Assembly: GCA_946811185.2 (NCBI GenBank)
Contig: OX328109.1
Span: forward strand, 15,412,255-15,476,254
Reading direction: 5' to 3'
Length of the DNA stretch: 64,000 bases
Source of the DNA: Hippopus hippopus
Taxonomy: Eukaryota > Mollusca > Bivalvia > Cardiida > Cardiidae
In this document: positions 10,428-21,669 of the stretch, in pieces
Position numbering within the stretch: the first letter of the stretch is position 1
How the letters are laid out: every line of letters starts with the position of its first letter
Notes under the pieces: generated by a model
Told to the model about the DNA's origin: nothing
The model's input: only the letters and a program-made list of their open reading frames with translations
Database searches by the model: none
Made by a program: the position numbers and the translations under genes

Positions 10428-10575
10428 GAAAGGAGACAGGATTTTCTTCTATTCCCGCAATGTTTTCTATCTTATCAAAGACAAATCCTTTGATATGAGC
10501 TTCATTTGATTTGTTGTCTGTAAATGCTTTCAATTTGGACAAGTCTAAAATTTTGTTGTTTGATGAAGAGGTCAA
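10428..10575 (+). repeat. MITE-A right half
   Basis: Starts within the palindrome (GGAGACAGGATTTTCTTCT) and ends GTTGTTTGATGAAGAGGTCAA. Confidence 0.75.
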
Positions 10576-10687
10576 AATGTCGACTGCTGGGTGCTGACGT
10601 CATTGCTCTTCAAACTAAAGATATCTATTTTTGCCACGATGGTTTTAACGATATCTCAAGAGGTGCGAGTAAATAAATTGTACACCA

Positions 10688-10905
10688 ACTCTTTTACCGC
10701 ACGACAAAATTCTAGACTAGTCCAAATTCGAAGGATTTGCAGACAACAAATTAATTTATGCGATTTTAATCATGGCTTTTGCATAGAAAAGAGTATATAT
10801 CATACGTATTACATTAGAAAAGGAGATTTCAAGTGCCGGTCACGAGCATTTGCTGCTTTTCCCATCAGGTATTCAAAAGGCTGCTTCATGTTCTTGCTAC
10901 TGTTG
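10688..10905 (-). repeat. MITE-A copy, diverged
   Basis: CTTTTACCGCACGACAAAATT left end. The palindrome is much altered (GCCGGTCACGAGC centre). The right end has decayed. Confidence 0.65.
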
Positions 10906-10970
10906 AGGACGTATGTTTCAAACCGGAAGTTGACTTGGTTAAAGGTGTCACCTTTGCTGATGTCACTCAT

Positions 10971-11040
10971 CGTGCATGGCTCAGCGGTTAGGATGCTTGA
11001 ATTGTCATCGTGTTGTATTTGTTTGATCCTGGCGGGTGGT
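10971..11040 (+). repeat. tRNA-like SINE head fragment
   Basis: CATGGCTCAGCGGTTAGGAT resembles box A and TTTGTTTGATCCTGG resembles box B, without a SINE body after it. Confidence 0.4.
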
Positions 11041-11083
11041 ATCGGTCATTTTAGGGTTTACATGGTCCAGGTAATGCAGAATA

Positions 11084-11311
11084 TTAGCCCTTTACGAAAC
11101 AGTCTTATGTTCGAACGATCCTGAGGAGGAAGTCTTTTGAAAACACATTATTGGAATAGGAGAAACTGCTGATAATCAACATGATCTCCTTTTCCCACAT
11201 TTTTTAATATTACAAAAACAGGAATCATATTTTCAGCAACACTGAATTAGTCGTCTGCAGATGCTTATATTTTAAAGAGTTCTTAAATTTTGTCGTCTGT
11301 TAAAGAGATAA
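11084..11311 (+). repeat. MITE-A copy, diverged
   Basis: TTAGCCCTTTACGAAACAG left and GTCGTCTGTTAAAGAGATAA right. The hairpin has decayed (CTGATAATCAACATG). Confidence 0.8.
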
Positions 11312-11526
11312 ACAATAACCGGCGAATTACGAATCGTGCTCATTCTTCATCAGTTTTGATTTTTATGATGTGCGATAACGTCTTCAACCAAAACTTTGGT
11401 AGAGCTGGTTTGCTGAAGTCTCGTGAAGCAGAAAATACGACGGGGTGAGCCAATGAATAATACTAATTGTGAAGCAAAGTTCAAGGTACAGGTGACCGCA
11501 TTTTTATAAAGCTTCAGACCACTAAA

Positions 11527-11907
11527 TTAAAGGCCCAGTAGCAGCCAAAAGTAAACAAATCGGGTGTTAAATTGCATTTGAGTTTAAATCATACCTTTTG
11601 AAAGTACGGAAATTATTGTGAAGATGACAATCTGTTAAATATATTGTGCGGTCGGTCCAAGTGTTAGTCGTAGGCAGAAAATTTAATTTTGAAATCGGGT
11701 AAAAAGTAAACAAAAGTTAGAGCGACCTGGCAACTTTTGACCCAGTTTTAAAATTCAATGCTCTATCAACTACTAACACTTGGACCAGCCATGCAATAAC
11801 AGATTGTCACCTTCACAATAATTTCCATTATTTTAGAAGGTATGGTTTAAATTAGATATACTTCAACACCCGCTTTGATTACTTTTGGCAACTGTTGAGT
11901 CCTGTCA
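11527..11907. repeat. MITE-D, full palindromic element
   Basis: Left TTAAAGGCCCAGTAGCAGCC and right CTTTTGGCAACTGTTGAGTC are facing ends. Inner arms GGTCCAAGTGTTAGT (near 11655) and ACTAACACTTGGACC (near 11770) enclose a spacer. Arms match over roughly 110 bp with mismatches. Confidence 0.82.
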
Positions 11908-12069
11908 TTTTAATCTTTGTAATCCGTCTTAATCCTGTAAATATCACCGTAAAAAAAACAACTAGTGTTTGGAGTGTAAATCTCATTTGAACGCCTTCAC
12001 TTTCCACATAGTAGTACCATAACTGATTAGTGACTGCCTGCACTTGATGACCTTACTGGCACACGTTGA

Positions 12070-12210
12070 GACTGTCCAACCATTCTTAGTTTCATTCCTA
12101 GGCTTATTTTAGATTTAGAAAGTAACACAACCTCTGATTGGCAAAACCATTTGGTTTAAGAATAAGACAAGAATGTTTTTAAGAATGATTGGTGAATACA
12201 GACCCAGATC
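12070..12210. repeat. MITE-C copy
   Basis: TGTCCAACCATTCTTAGTTT left, AAGAATGATTGGTGAATACA right, CTCTGATTGGCAAAACCA inside. Confidence 0.75.
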
Positions 12211-12533
12211 TATATAATATAATATTTATATTTGTCATAGCACGGAAAAACATAAGAAAAAACTTTTCAAATCTTCGTTTGTGTGTTAAAATGTGACTCC
12301 GTCAACCATATTGATACTGCCCATCAGACTATACGGGAGACAACTTCATTTATACAAATTGGTAAATTTTTCCGCGGTGGTCTCCCTTGTATAGCAGAGA
12401 TTTGGGAAGCAGCGAAGGTGCTATACAATAATAACAGTGTATCTAAGCTAAAAAACTCTGAACCTTTCCTATTCAGGAAAACAAACCACTGCCTTTAATT
12501 TCAAGATTGCTTTTCACTTTGTAGTGGACAGTG

Positions 12534-12620
12534 TAGATCATGATCAGACTGTACGTTCAGTTCAGTCTGATCCTGATCTACAGCGTCCGCAAAAGGCAGT
12601 TTAGTCCTCTGCATTGTCTA
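12534..12620. repeat. MITE-B hairpin core
   Basis: GGACAGTGTAGATCATGATC ... GATCCTGATCTACAGCGTCC, with the outer parts missing. Confidence 0.7.
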
Positions 12621-12661
12621 CAAAATGAAATCGTACTACGAATAAAACTATTATGTACGTA

Positions 12662-12890
12662 TCAACCCTTTACCAAACAATCCCAACTTTTAACGACCCT
12701 GAGGAAGAAAGCTTTTGAAATCACTCTGGGAAAAGAAGAAAATGCTGTTGACCAGTATTTTCTCCTTTTCTCACGATGTTTTCTACGTTATAACAGGAAA
12801 ATTTCATGTTTTGTGTTACATTTAATTTCTCGTCTACAAATGCTTTCAATTTGGACAAGTGTAAAATTTTGTCGTTTGGTAAAGAGTTAA
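12662..12890 (+). repeat. MITE-A copy joined to MITE-B
   Basis: Left TCAACCCTTTACCAAACAAT, right GTCGTTTGGTAAAGAGTTAA. The final TTAA (12887-12890) is also the first TTAA of the next element. Confidence 0.9.
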
Positions 12891-13099
12891 CCCTTAGGCT
12901 GCTATGCACGACCCAAGGACTTTTTGCGGAAAGTGAAGATCAAGATCAGACTGCACAAAACGTGCAGTCTGATCTTGGATCTACACTTTCCGATGAGGAG
13001 ATATTTCTCCCCTCATAATAACTTTAAAATAGCAACCGTTGGGTTTTTAACCATTGACTTGAAGGTGTCATTCAACTCATTCAGCAGGTTAAGGGTTAA
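12887..13099 (+). repeat. MITE-B, near-complete reference copy
   Basis: TTAACCCTTAGGCTGC left, AGCAGGTTAAGGGTTAA right. The hairpin is GATCAGACTGCACAAAACG / CGTGCAGTCTGATC. Good copy for defining the family. Confidence 0.88.
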
Positions 13100-13319
13100 A
13101 AAAGTAAAAATTCACGTGACAGATCAAATCCAAACGTTGCAATGTTATAAGTTCATTAGACTAGTATTCTCAGTTTTGCATCAGACTGATGGTACAAACA
13201 AGATCAAACTCAATCTTTCGTGCCGGCTGATCTTGATCTACAACCCCTAATAATAGCTAACTATGCAAAGTTTTAACGATTTCTGTTCGGTGTATACTTG
13301 TCTGTGATACTGTTCACGT

Positions 13320-13400
13320 CATGGGCGAACGTTTTCAATGAACGCATAGACAGCTGCACTGGCCGCCGTCAAATAAATGAAATAGGGTAAATAATGTTTC
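13320..13400 (+). repeat. SINE 3' fragment
   Basis: CTGCACTGGCCGCCGTCAAA and GAAATAGGGTAAATAATGTT resemble the body-tail border of the V-SINE-like copies. Confidence 0.45.
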
Positions 13401-13481
13401 AACTTAAAAAAAAAAAGAATGCATTGGGCTAATCGCAGCTAAAACTGTTTAGTCGATATTGTAAATTAAGACCAGAATGCA

Positions 13482-13560
13482 TTTTGCGGACAATGTAAAT
13501 AAAGACCAGACTGCGTAAACTGATTTTAGATCTACATTGTCCATTTATTTGTACGTTGGA
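13482..13560. repeat. MITE-B fragment
   Basis: TTTTGCGGACAATGTAAATA and TTAGATCTACATTGTCC are facing arms around GACCAGACTGCG. Confidence 0.6.
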
Positions 13561-14122
13561 TACGCTTGTCGCTAGATAACAGACATATCCGCTAATCCTA
13601 TCAAGCATAAAAATTAACCTTGGTGTTCCCATGTGAGACATAAAGAAAGTAAGGCTAAATTTTATTAGAGTTTAATAGAAAAGATGAAATTAATATAGGC
13701 CAAATGAATAATTTAAAAGGCCGTTCTGCATCAACAGTCTGCGGACCTAACCCGCATCACAAATCAAAATGATTTTTGACCAATAATCAAAACCGTGATC
13801 AAGTAGCCTACTGAATGGTACATTGGAAGGAAAGCTGATTTTCAGAGCAATGCTGAAAAAGGTCAACCGCTTTTAATAGGCAATCGTTCCCTTTTCCCAA
13901 ATGATCTTCCTTTAGTGTGCTCTTCGGAGGGATGTAACTTCATACAAGATTTAGATCTACCCCATTTTCTCTTCTGAGGACGTTTGTTCGATTTGCAGCA
14001 AATTACTTTTGACAACATTGTTACAAAATGAGACAATGCTCGTAACGAATAATTTCTCCTTCTAACACAATACTTTCTCCACTATTCTTGTATACCATAT
14101 TTCATGATGATTGGCCGTATCC

Positions 14123-14264
14123 TGGGTCCGTATGAAATTCACCAACCATTCTTAAGAACGTTAAATGGTTTAGCCAATCAGGAGTTGCGTTACTTTCAAA
14201 TTTAGGAAAATCTTGGAGAACAAGACTTTTAGAACGTTCTTAGAATGGTTAGTGAAAACGGACC
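14123..14264. repeat. MITE-C copy
   Basis: GGGTCCGTATGAAATTCACC left, TGGTTAGTGAAAACGGACC right, with GGTTTAGCCAATCAGGAG inside; one inner arm is lost. Confidence 0.75.
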
Positions 14265-14791
14265 AAGAACGCGTAAAATTTTCCTTCGATACCGCTGAGA
14301 CGGTCCCCATTTGGATACACTTTACTGTGAGTCATAAAACTCAAGCGCACAGAGTTAACTATCGGACTTGCCCAATACAACTATTGTAGGGGTGATAGCT
14401 CAGTGCAGACAGCCGAAATTTTGTAGACGGTCTTACACCTGAATTGTACAGGGTATTGCCAGTGACAAAATAACCGTTAACAGATTTACGTTGAATGCGT
14501 TTAGAGCTGGATTTGTATGAATGAATTAAATAAAAAACATCGTAGGAGTGAATTAAAAAGGGTATTTGGTGAATGTAGAACAAAGAACAAAGAAAAAAGT
14601 GTGGTATAAAAAGAGGAGTAGCTTCAGTAGCCGAATTACTCCGTTTACCTATAGTGGCAGGAATGCTATTAACTTGTTGAATACTGCTTCGCCAGAATCT
14701 CTTATACACCACATTTGCTCACTGGGATTATAATCTTGTGTACGAACTTTTTTTTTACCTTCATAACTGTTGGTGTTTAAATAAGATTTGA

Positions 14792-14797
14792 TATAAA
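14792..14797 (+). promoter_or_regulatory. candidate TATA element of the somatomedin-B gene
   Basis: TATAAA 54 bp before the start codon, in a short AT-rich leader. This spacing would leave a 5' UTR of only about 25 nt. Confidence 0.3.
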
Positions 14798-14845
14798 TTC
14801 AGTGTTAGTCTATCTTTATCTGAGAACTGAAAAAAAAAATCGAAA

Positions 14846-15089
14846 ATGGAAATTACCAAAGTGATCTTATGCCTCGGGGTCGTTTTCTTGGGCTGTGTTC
14901 TAGCCAGGAAGTACGAAGTTCGATACATAACTGACTGCAAGTCGGCCGGACTCTGCTGCGAGTCTGTGAACAACACTTGTTTTGTGCCTAATTCTAGGAA
15001 AATTGATGGACAAGAAGGAAATTGTTACTGCGATGCAAAATGTCTTCAGATGAAGGATTGTTGCGTTGACTTTGAGACTACATGCAAAG
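14846..15089 (+). CDS. secreted somatomedin-B domain protein, first exon (SBSPON-like, partial)
   Basis: ATG 14846 opens a hydrophobic signal peptide (MEITKVILCLGVVFLGCVLA, residues 1-20). A somatomedin-B domain follows at about residues 29-80, with the paired-Cys pattern of the fold: CKSAGLCCES, NNTCF, GNCYCDAKC, KDCCVDFETTC. Somatomedin-B domains are small disulfide knots of extracellular proteins. A signal peptide leading directly into this domain matches SBSPON (RPE-spondin), where a thrombospondin type 1 domain comes next. The exon most likely ends at 15089 before gtagg. If unspliced, the frame stops at 15103 and gives an 85-residue single-domain protein. I found no WSxW-type exon downstream in the window, so the SBSPON assignment rests on one domain. 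Confidence 0.8.
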
Positions 15090-15224
15090 GTAGGCCTTTT
15101 TAGCATCCTGTCCCCATCACCTTCATAAATTATCCAGAACTCGGGAGTTGATTGAACAGAATTTTATCCCACTGAACGCTAAACGATGATACGGACGCTT
15201 AGTCAGGAATATCTCTGGTAACAT

Positions 15225-15454
15225 TTTACCGAACAATAAACGCCGTGTTTTAGGCGCTGAGGAGGATGAAGGCCTTTGAAAACACTGTGGGAAAAGGAGA
15301 AAATGCTCTTAAACAGCATTTTCTCCTTTCCCCACAATTTTTCTTCCCCTTTAAAGATAAATTCAAACATTTAAACTTTGCTTAATTTGTCGTTTGCAAT
15401 TGCTTTCATTTTGGACAAGTTTACAAGTCTAACATTGTGTTGTTTGGCAAGAAG
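15225..15454 (+). repeat. MITE-A copy, 136 bp after the somatomedin-B exon
   Basis: TTTTACCGAACAATAAACG left. The AATAAA here arises from the repeat and should not be taken as a gene poly(A) signal without support. Right end GTTGTTTGGCAAGAAG. Confidence 0.82.
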
Positions 15455-15488
15455 AAAATAATCAAGTTGGTGCTGCCTGACCTTAATC

Positions 15489-15580
15489 AGCTTGAAAGCA
15501 TTTGCAAGCGACAATTTAAATTTGGCTGAAATGATGAATTCGTCTTTGATGGGGAAGAAAACACCTCTCGCGACAGAATG
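15489..15580 (-). repeat. MITE-A fragment
   Basis: GAAAGCATTTGCAAGCGACA and TGTCTTTGATGGGGAAGAAA only. Confidence 0.65.
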
Positions 15581-15700
15581 AAGTCTGGATGAGTTAATTT
15601 TAGTACTCAAAGGGTTCAAGGCAGATGGATGATGGGCTGTTATCGATAGGGTATCATAAATCTCCTCAACTGTGTGTATTGGGGGTGGGGAGGGGGGATA

Positions 15701-15932
15701 TCAACCCTTTACACTACATGGAGGAAGCACAAGTCCATACTGAAGGCATTTTCCGACAAAAAATTACATGTGTCTCAATGACCATAGTTGTCTTTGATAT
15801 AACTTCAAAGAGTTGAAACATTCTGGGAAAAGGAGAAAATGCTGGTTACCAGCATTTTCGCCTTTTCTCAGAATGTTTTCAGAAGCATTCTTCTGCAGGA
15901 TCTTGAAAACACGGAATTGTTGGGTAAACGAT
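15701..15932 (-). repeat. MITE-A copy with paired arm change
   Basis: The arms read ACATTCTGGG and CTCAGAATGT where the family has ACATTGTGGG and CCCACAATGT, so one base pair has been exchanged on both sides. Confidence 0.85.
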
Positions 15933-16045
15933 CACGTTTAACTACTACATGTATTGCGTTTAGAGTAGATTCAGGAATAGAGACATGTATAAAATTTACA
16001 ATATTTTTATGCCGATTTGGAATCAGAATATGTAACGAAAAAAAT

Positions 16046-16098
16046 GACAGCGTAGATCAAAGATTAGATAGCGTGTTATGTGCAGTCTGGTCTTAACC
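16046..16098. repeat. MITE-B fragment
   Basis: GACAGCGTAGATCAAAGATT and GTGCAGTCTGGTCTTAAC. Confidence 0.6.
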
Positions 16099-16099
16099 A

Positions 16100-17447
16100 A
16101 TATTATTCGTTATGAAACAAAATTGTGCGCAGTAATCTTAGAGTCTAAACATACTCGCACGTTTGCCCCTCTTTGATGCTTTCCTTATGTTAGTGACGAC
16201 AGCGTCGATGTTTCCTCCGACCATTCGGGCATGCGTTTTACCAGATACTTTGAGCCTGATAACCGACGCTTCTAACAAATAGTTCCAGAAAGGATATCAA
16301 TTTTCTGTGTTCATTTTGCATCAATTCGGTTGTGAATGAGTTTTTTCAAAAGGGTTGCATACTTGACTGACGAACATGCTGCTCGCCAAATACATGTATG
16401 GAAGCTTGATGCAGCGCACCGATATTTAAACTAATCATTTCATGGAGATGCGGACGAACTTTATTGATGTATGGAAACGCGGGTAGCATATTGACTCGAG
16501 GCATGCATACAAATATTTGAATTATGTTTTTGAAGGTAAACTATTCCCTTTGCTTCGAATATCATCATACAGTGTGAGCACACGTAGATTGATAAAGTTC
16601 AGGAATGATTCGACATTGCTTGAAACAATGTAAAATTTTTAACTTGCTCGATTGAAATGATGGAAGTCCAACAGTATTTCGAGCGTCACTTCGAAGATAA
16701 GCTTGTGAATGAACTAGTTTTGTAACCCTGGAAACATGCACCATTTAATTTTGTAAATTAGGTGAAATTGAAATCGGCACGCACCTGTCAGGGAAGAGCT
16801 GTCGAGTCAAATTTCATTGTCAATCAAAATGTCCTATCTGAGCGTCTTCAATTAAGAGTAGATCTGAAGTTTTGTTAGGTGAAAAGTTAAGTTGGTGTCA
16901 TCGTGTCCTAAGCTTGCCTTCTGGGTGGCTCAGCCAGATAGCAAGCCTTGGAATTAAGAAATGGAATGTCATAATATATGACTGATGATAAAGGCAGAGT
17001 ACAAGATAACCCTCATATACTATGTTCTGTGAAATGGGTGCTTAATACATCTGCAAAAAATTTTGATCCATATCAGCCTGTGCAGTCTGCCCAGGCTGAC
17101 ATGGATTGAAATTTTTTGATATTTGTCAATTTTCTGCCTGTCTAAGGACCAGTCTATCTCCTGGTTAGTCTGTTGTTGACAAAAATGGATGTTATAGATC
17201 CATAATAATTATATGACTGGCTTGGTATTATGCATCAGAGATGCATTATGCCCCTTTTTGCCAGAGCATGGCTCATATGTATGTTTGTTTGCCATCATGC
17301 TTAAAGATGTTTTGTGACTGTTCAGCTCTCCTGTTCGCCTACAAGAATCTCATTAGACTCACATTCCTGAATGGGTGGGGCAAGGAAACACCTCAGCAGG
17401 AACAAGAATGTAGATTATAAATGTAGGTTTCTAGTGTAATAATGGGC
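16100..17447. other. MITE-poor anonymous segment downstream of the somatomedin-B exon
   Basis: About 1.3 kb with no MITE-A, SINE or ORF with a domain. Near 17070-17110, ATCAGCCTGTGCAGTCTGCC and GGCTGACATGGAT form a small hairpin akin to MITE-B. It could hold intronic regulatory sequence, but nothing shows this directly. Confidence 0.4.
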
Positions 17448-17676
17448 TTAACCCTTTACCACACAATTCTGACTTTTAACTCCGGTGGGAAAGAAGCCTT
17501 TTGAAAACACTGTGGGAAAAGGAGGAAATGCTGATAGCCAGCATTTTCTCCTTTTCCCACAATTTTTTCTACCCTTCCCAAAAGAAATTTCAATCTTTCA
17601 GTCACATTTATTTTGTTGTCTGCATCTGCTTTTAATTTGGACTAGTCTAAAATTATGTCGTCTGGTAAAAGGGTAA
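17448..17676 (+). repeat. MITE-A copy
   Basis: TTAACCCTTTACCACACAAT left, GTCGTCTGGTAAAAGGGTAA right. Hairpin centre altered to GCTGATAGCCAGC. Confidence 0.92.
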
Positions 17677-17833
17677 AAATCACCTGCCACAGGGTTTGTA
17701 GGGCAAAAGATAAAAAGTATTGGAATAAAAAAGCCTGACATTGTAACCTTTCTTAAATCCTTCGACTGAATGCATAGTAACACAATCTTTCATGCATTTA
17801 TACCTTATGATGTAACCGTTAGGGGGGGTTGAA

Positions 17834-18058
17834 TTATCTCTTTACCAAACGACAAAATTTTAGACTGATCCAAATTCAAAGCATTTGCAGATGACAATTT
17901 AAATGTGATTCAAATTATGGGGTTTGTTTCTGAAAGGTTAGAAAACATTGTTGGAAAAGGAGAAAATGTTGGTTACCAGCATTTTCTCCTTATTCCACTT
18001 TGTTTTCAATTGCTTTCTTTTTCAGGGTCATTGTTGCGATTGTTTTGTAAAGGGTTAA
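17834..18058 (-). repeat. MITE-A copy
   Basis: TTATCTCTTTACCAAACGAC left, TTGTAAAGGGTTAA right. Right arm changed to CCTTATTCCACTTTG. Confidence 0.92.
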
Positions 18059-18119
18059 TAAAATGAACACTTTCAAGTGGGGGAAAAAGCTCAAATATAT
18101 GTTTCAAAGTTGTTTAGGC

Positions 18120-18250
18120 CAGATTATGACCTAACAGTTAAGCAGACAGTGTAAATCAAAGATTAGATTGCAGCTTCTGGGCAGGCTGATCTCAATCTTC
18201 ATTGCCAGCAGAAAAAAAGCTTTCTCTTTTTCCAGTACTCTACAGGTTAA
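18120..18250. repeat. MITE-B copy, degraded
   Basis: GACAGTGTAGATCAAAGATT and GGCTGATCTCAATCTTCATT are facing arms. Confidence 0.65.
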
Positions 18251-18639
18251 AGAATGCTGTGGTTAAAGTTAAGAGAAGTTTCCAAGAAAGAAGCAGTTTG
18301 ATCATATCCAGTAATCATTGGCATAAGCTTTTGGTGACTGTTCAAAGTTGCTTTCATGCACTAAATATAAGAAAAAAATGAATGAGCCATGTGCTGGAAA
18401 AAGGAGGTTTAATGCATCTCCTTTATGCATGATGCTAAAAAGTTGACCAGTAGCAAAGAATTTCAACCCAAGTTAGCCTGCACAGACTCCAATACTTTTT
18501 CCCAGATGCATGAAATACCCTTTTCACAGAGTATGGCTGATTCAAGGGGTTAAGACATTGGTTAGTACACAGCCAATCAGATGTCTTTTCTTGGAATTAA
18601 GAATTAGCATTTAAGTAAGAACAGCTGATGAATGCAACC

Positions 18640-18856
18640 TCTGTAACCCCTTTTCCAGCATCATGTTTTAAAAACCGTAAGATAATAATGAAAACATTAT
18701 ATAAAAGGGGAAAAGTTGCTGGTACCAGCATTTTCTCACAATGTTTTCTACCGTTTCAAAGAAACACCAATCATTTGAATTTCCTATTTAATTTTTGCAT
18801 CTCCAGGTGCTTTCAATTTGTTTAATACGTCCAAAATTTTGTCACTTGATAGAGTT
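18640..18856 (+). repeat. MITE-A copy with deletion in the hairpin
   Basis: GTAACCCCTTTTCCAGCATC left, GCTGGTACCAGC centre (shortened to an even palindrome), TTGTCACTTGATAGAGTTA right. Confidence 0.75.
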
Positions 18857-19087
18857 ATTCATTACTTGGCAGTGTACAGGACTTTGAAAAAAAAATGAGG
18901 GTTTGCTAGCTAGGTAATGAGTTTTGTTGCAGCACACCTGTGGAGAGGTTACCTGTCAATGTACAAAAGCTTCTTTTATACAAATGGATATAGGTTCTGT
19001 AGTTTTCAAATAAAAGATTGGATGTGTCACTGATTGATTATAGGGTTACAGTTAACCAGCTAGTCAAACACCCTGTATTTTATCTCT

Positions 19088-19316
19088 TTAACTCTTTACC
19101 ACACAATCCTGAGTTTTAATGACCCTGGAGAAAAAGCCTTTTGAAAACATAGAGGGAAAAGGAGAAAATGCTGGTAACCAGCATTTTCTCCTTTTCCCAC
19201 AATGTTTTCTACCCTTCCCACAACGATTTTCAATGTTTGAGTCATATTTATTGTGTCGTCTGCAAATGCTTTGAATTCGGACTAGTCTAAGATTTTGTCG
19301 TTTGGTAAAGAGTTAC
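19088..19316 (+). repeat. MITE-A copy
   Basis: TTAACTCTTTACCACACAAT left. Left arm AACATAGAGGGAAAAGG is changed without a matching change in the right arm. Right end GTCGTTTGGTAAAGAGTTAC runs into the next copy. Confidence 0.93.
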
Positions 19317-19527
19317 CAGACCAAAAAATTTTAGGCTCATCCATGTTCAAAGAAATTGCTGATGACAACTCAAATGTGGCATACCGGTAATTGGTTGAAT
19401 GTGTCTTTGAAAGGGTAGAAAAGATTGTAAGAAATGGTAACCAACATTTTCTCCTTTTCCCAAAATGTTTTCAAAAGCCTTCTTTGACAGGGTCATGAAA
19501 ACTTTGGGTTTGTTGGTAAGGGGTTAA
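19313..19527 (-). repeat. MITE-A copy abutting the previous one
   Basis: Starts TTACCAGACCAAAAAATTT at the preceding copy's end and ends TGGTAAGGGGTTAA. Much of one hairpin arm is deleted (GTAAGAAATGGTAACC). Confidence 0.85.
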
Positions 19528-19600
19528 ATATGGGTTTGTACACCTGCTGTGAAGCAAAACTGCATACAAAAAGTGATAAGCATGTTTAGTTTGGACCCTT

Positions 19601-19813
19601 TTAACTCATAGGCTGCTAAGGGTGACTCAAAGACCTTTTGCAGACAGTGTAGATCGAGATCAGACCACACAGAACGTGCAGTCTGATCTTGAATCTTCAC
19701 TGTCCGATAGGGAGATACCTTTCCCCCAAAAACACCCTTGAAATAGCAAAGTTTAGCCTAGGTCTTTACTATTGGCTTGAAAAGTTTCATCTTTTTAGAA
19801 GGATAAGGGTTAA
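19601..19813 (+). repeat. MITE-B copy, complete
   Basis: TTAACTCATAGGCTGCTAAG left, GAAGGATAAGGGTTAA right. Hairpin GATCAGACCACACAGAACG / CGTGCAGTCTGATC. The last TTAA is shared with the next element. Confidence 0.88.
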
Positions 19814-19862
19814 CTCTGTCCTTACCTTAGACAACACACTGAAAGTTTTTATGGACAATGTG

Positions 19863-21100
19863 CAAGGGGTGATCAGAAAGAACGTGGACCACCTCGTTAT
19901 TTTGAAAACTACTACATGTAGGATTACAAAAATTTGTATAGATGAGCATCAGTTATCTGGTAACTGACTCAAGCTTTCAAATGTAGTCATATTCAAGTAG
20001 GTAAAGTATGACGTCATTTTCGTGACATCATATACCGCATTAGTGGTCTAAAACGTCGGACGATGTTTTATTTGAGCCGAGAGTAATCATAAAGTTTTAT
20101 GTCATACTCGGAAAGTATTTATTGGAAATCAAAATCGATTTAGAAACAATTTAAAGGGACTCTCAAGAAATCTGATATTCGTACATGGATCGGACCAGTT
20201 TAGACAAGGGTGCGATACTGTTAAAGATGACCCTAAATCTGGCTGTCCATCAACATCAGTCACAGACAAAATCATAACAGATGTTGAGCAGCATGTAAAA
20301 CAAGGTCGCCAAGATACTGTCAGGAAAATAGCTGACACGTATAACATTTCATATAGAAGTACCCAGGAGTTTAAACTGAGAATCTTGGAATGTCACGTTT
20401 TTGCACAAGGTGGGTACCTCGGCAACTGACGCCCGAGAAAATGGAGGTTAGGGTCGAAATCTGTTAAGAAATTTCAGAACGCATTAGGGTAGAGCGATCA
20501 AACTTTACTGATTGTATTGTAACATGCGACGAAACATAGGCACAGTTTAATGAGACTGAATCTAAACAACAAAGCAGTGTATGGAAACATCCAACATCGC
20601 CTTTCGCTGTTAAAGCCAACCTTTCTAAGTCATTTGGTAAAGTTATGTACATCATGTATTTCTATTCTCCCTTTTTTCTTCTAAATCATGTTGTATCTAT
20701 ACATACTACAGTCAATACTGAGTTTTATGCCCACATTATTCAAATAAATTTCACAAACACATGCAAAAAAAAACAGCCAGAAGTCCTGCAAAGTAACGTC
20801 ACTTTACACTAAGATAACGCCCAAGCTCACAAAGCCACACTTGCACAGGAAACTTTGCAAAAACTAAACAATTAGAAACACTACCCAACGCTCCCTATAA
20901 TTCAGTCCTGACTCCTTGTGACCTCTGACTACCTCCTGTTTTGAAAGATTCTCTATGTGTCTCAAGCATGGGAATCAAGAATGAATAAGTGCATGGAATT
21001 CAAAGGAGGTTACTTTCAAAAATGATAAACACTCCAAGTTGTTTTTGATAACAATATTCCGATACAGGCACTGGTCCACGTTCTTTCTGATCACCCCTCG
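19863..21100 (+). mobile_element. mariner-family transposon, inactive (mariner 2)
   Basis: 1238 bp. Left end CAAGGGGTGATCAGAAAG and right end CTTTCTGATCACCCCTCG are inverted repeats of about 28 bp. The right flank is TA (21101-21102); the left flank TG is best read as a mutated TA. The insertion interrupts a MITE-B copy, so it is younger than that copy. Confidence 0.9.
20070..21050 (+). pseudogene. mariner transposase relic, several frameshifts and stops
   Basis: Successive frames give RVIIKFYVILGK (start of the HTH), DDPKSGCPSTS, IADTYNISYRST, DCIVTCDET (first catalytic Asp), DNAQAHKATL (second Asp) and PYNSVLTPCDL (third Asp), the order of a DD34D mariner transposase. In-frame stops and shifts separate the blocks, so it is broken. 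It is full length in layout, unlike the relic at 1173-1580. Confidence 0.85.
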
Positions 21101-21314
21101 TAAATCAAGATCAGACTGCACAGAATGTACAGTCTGATCTCTGATCTACACTATCCACTGCTTTGTTTTAGAATATGGCGGAATTACCTCCTCATCTTGC
21201 GGTGGAAGTGTATTTTGTACCCATTGGAAAGGTGTATGTTTATATAAATGCTCATTGTAGGAAATTTACATGTTTCATTTTGTTGAAAAACCAGAGTTAC
21301 GCAATTCTCTGTTT

Positions 21315-21575
21315 GTTTGTCCTGAATCTGGTAAAACCCGCCTTGGAATTTCAATGACCCTGAGAAAGAAGGCTTTTGAAAATGTTTTGAAAATAAAAAT
21401 GACATCAGCATTCTCCATTTCCAACAGGGATCGTATATACACATGTATATAAGATCCCTGTTTCCAAACAATCTTTGGTACCTTTTCAAAGAAAGAAAAA
21501 GACATCATTTTGGTCAGATTGAATTTTTTGCAGTTGGATTGGACAAGTCTAAAATTTTGTCCTCTTTGAAAGAAT
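21315..21575 (+). repeat. MITE-A copy, diverged
   Basis: AATGACCCTGAGAAAGAAGG and TTGGACAAGTCTAAAATTTT are recognisable. The hairpin is lost, and the palindrome at 21427-21464 occupies its place. Confidence 0.6.
21427..21464. repeat. GGGATCGTATATAC-type palindrome, copy 3
   Basis: CAGGGATCGTATATACAC faces GTATATAAGATCCCTG with one mismatch, inside a decayed MITE-A. Confidence 0.75.
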
Positions 21576-21669
21576 GAAATTTTCAGTCTTATAGATCCAA
21601 GTGTTGCTTAGAATTTCAAAGATGTTTTTCTCAGATGAGTATTTCACAAAGTGACAGACAATATGAATT

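Larger units (their letters stand above)
19810..21165. repeat. MITE-B copy split by mariner 2
   Basis: The left part, ending TTATGGACAATG at 19860, and the right part, AAATCAAGATCAGACTGCAC from 21103, join into the usual GGACAGTGTAGATCAAGATC path of MITE-B once the mariner and one TA are removed. Confidence 0.8.

Noticed and set aside
10591..11124. 177-residue plus-strand frame
   Set aside because: It runs through a decayed MITE-A and a tRNA-like SINE head and contains no domain.
15235..15240. AATAAA as poly(A) signal for the somatomedin-B gene
   Set aside because: It arises at the end of a MITE-A copy (ACCGAACAATAAACG in place of ACCACACAATCCCGA), so it is weak evidence for transcript end.
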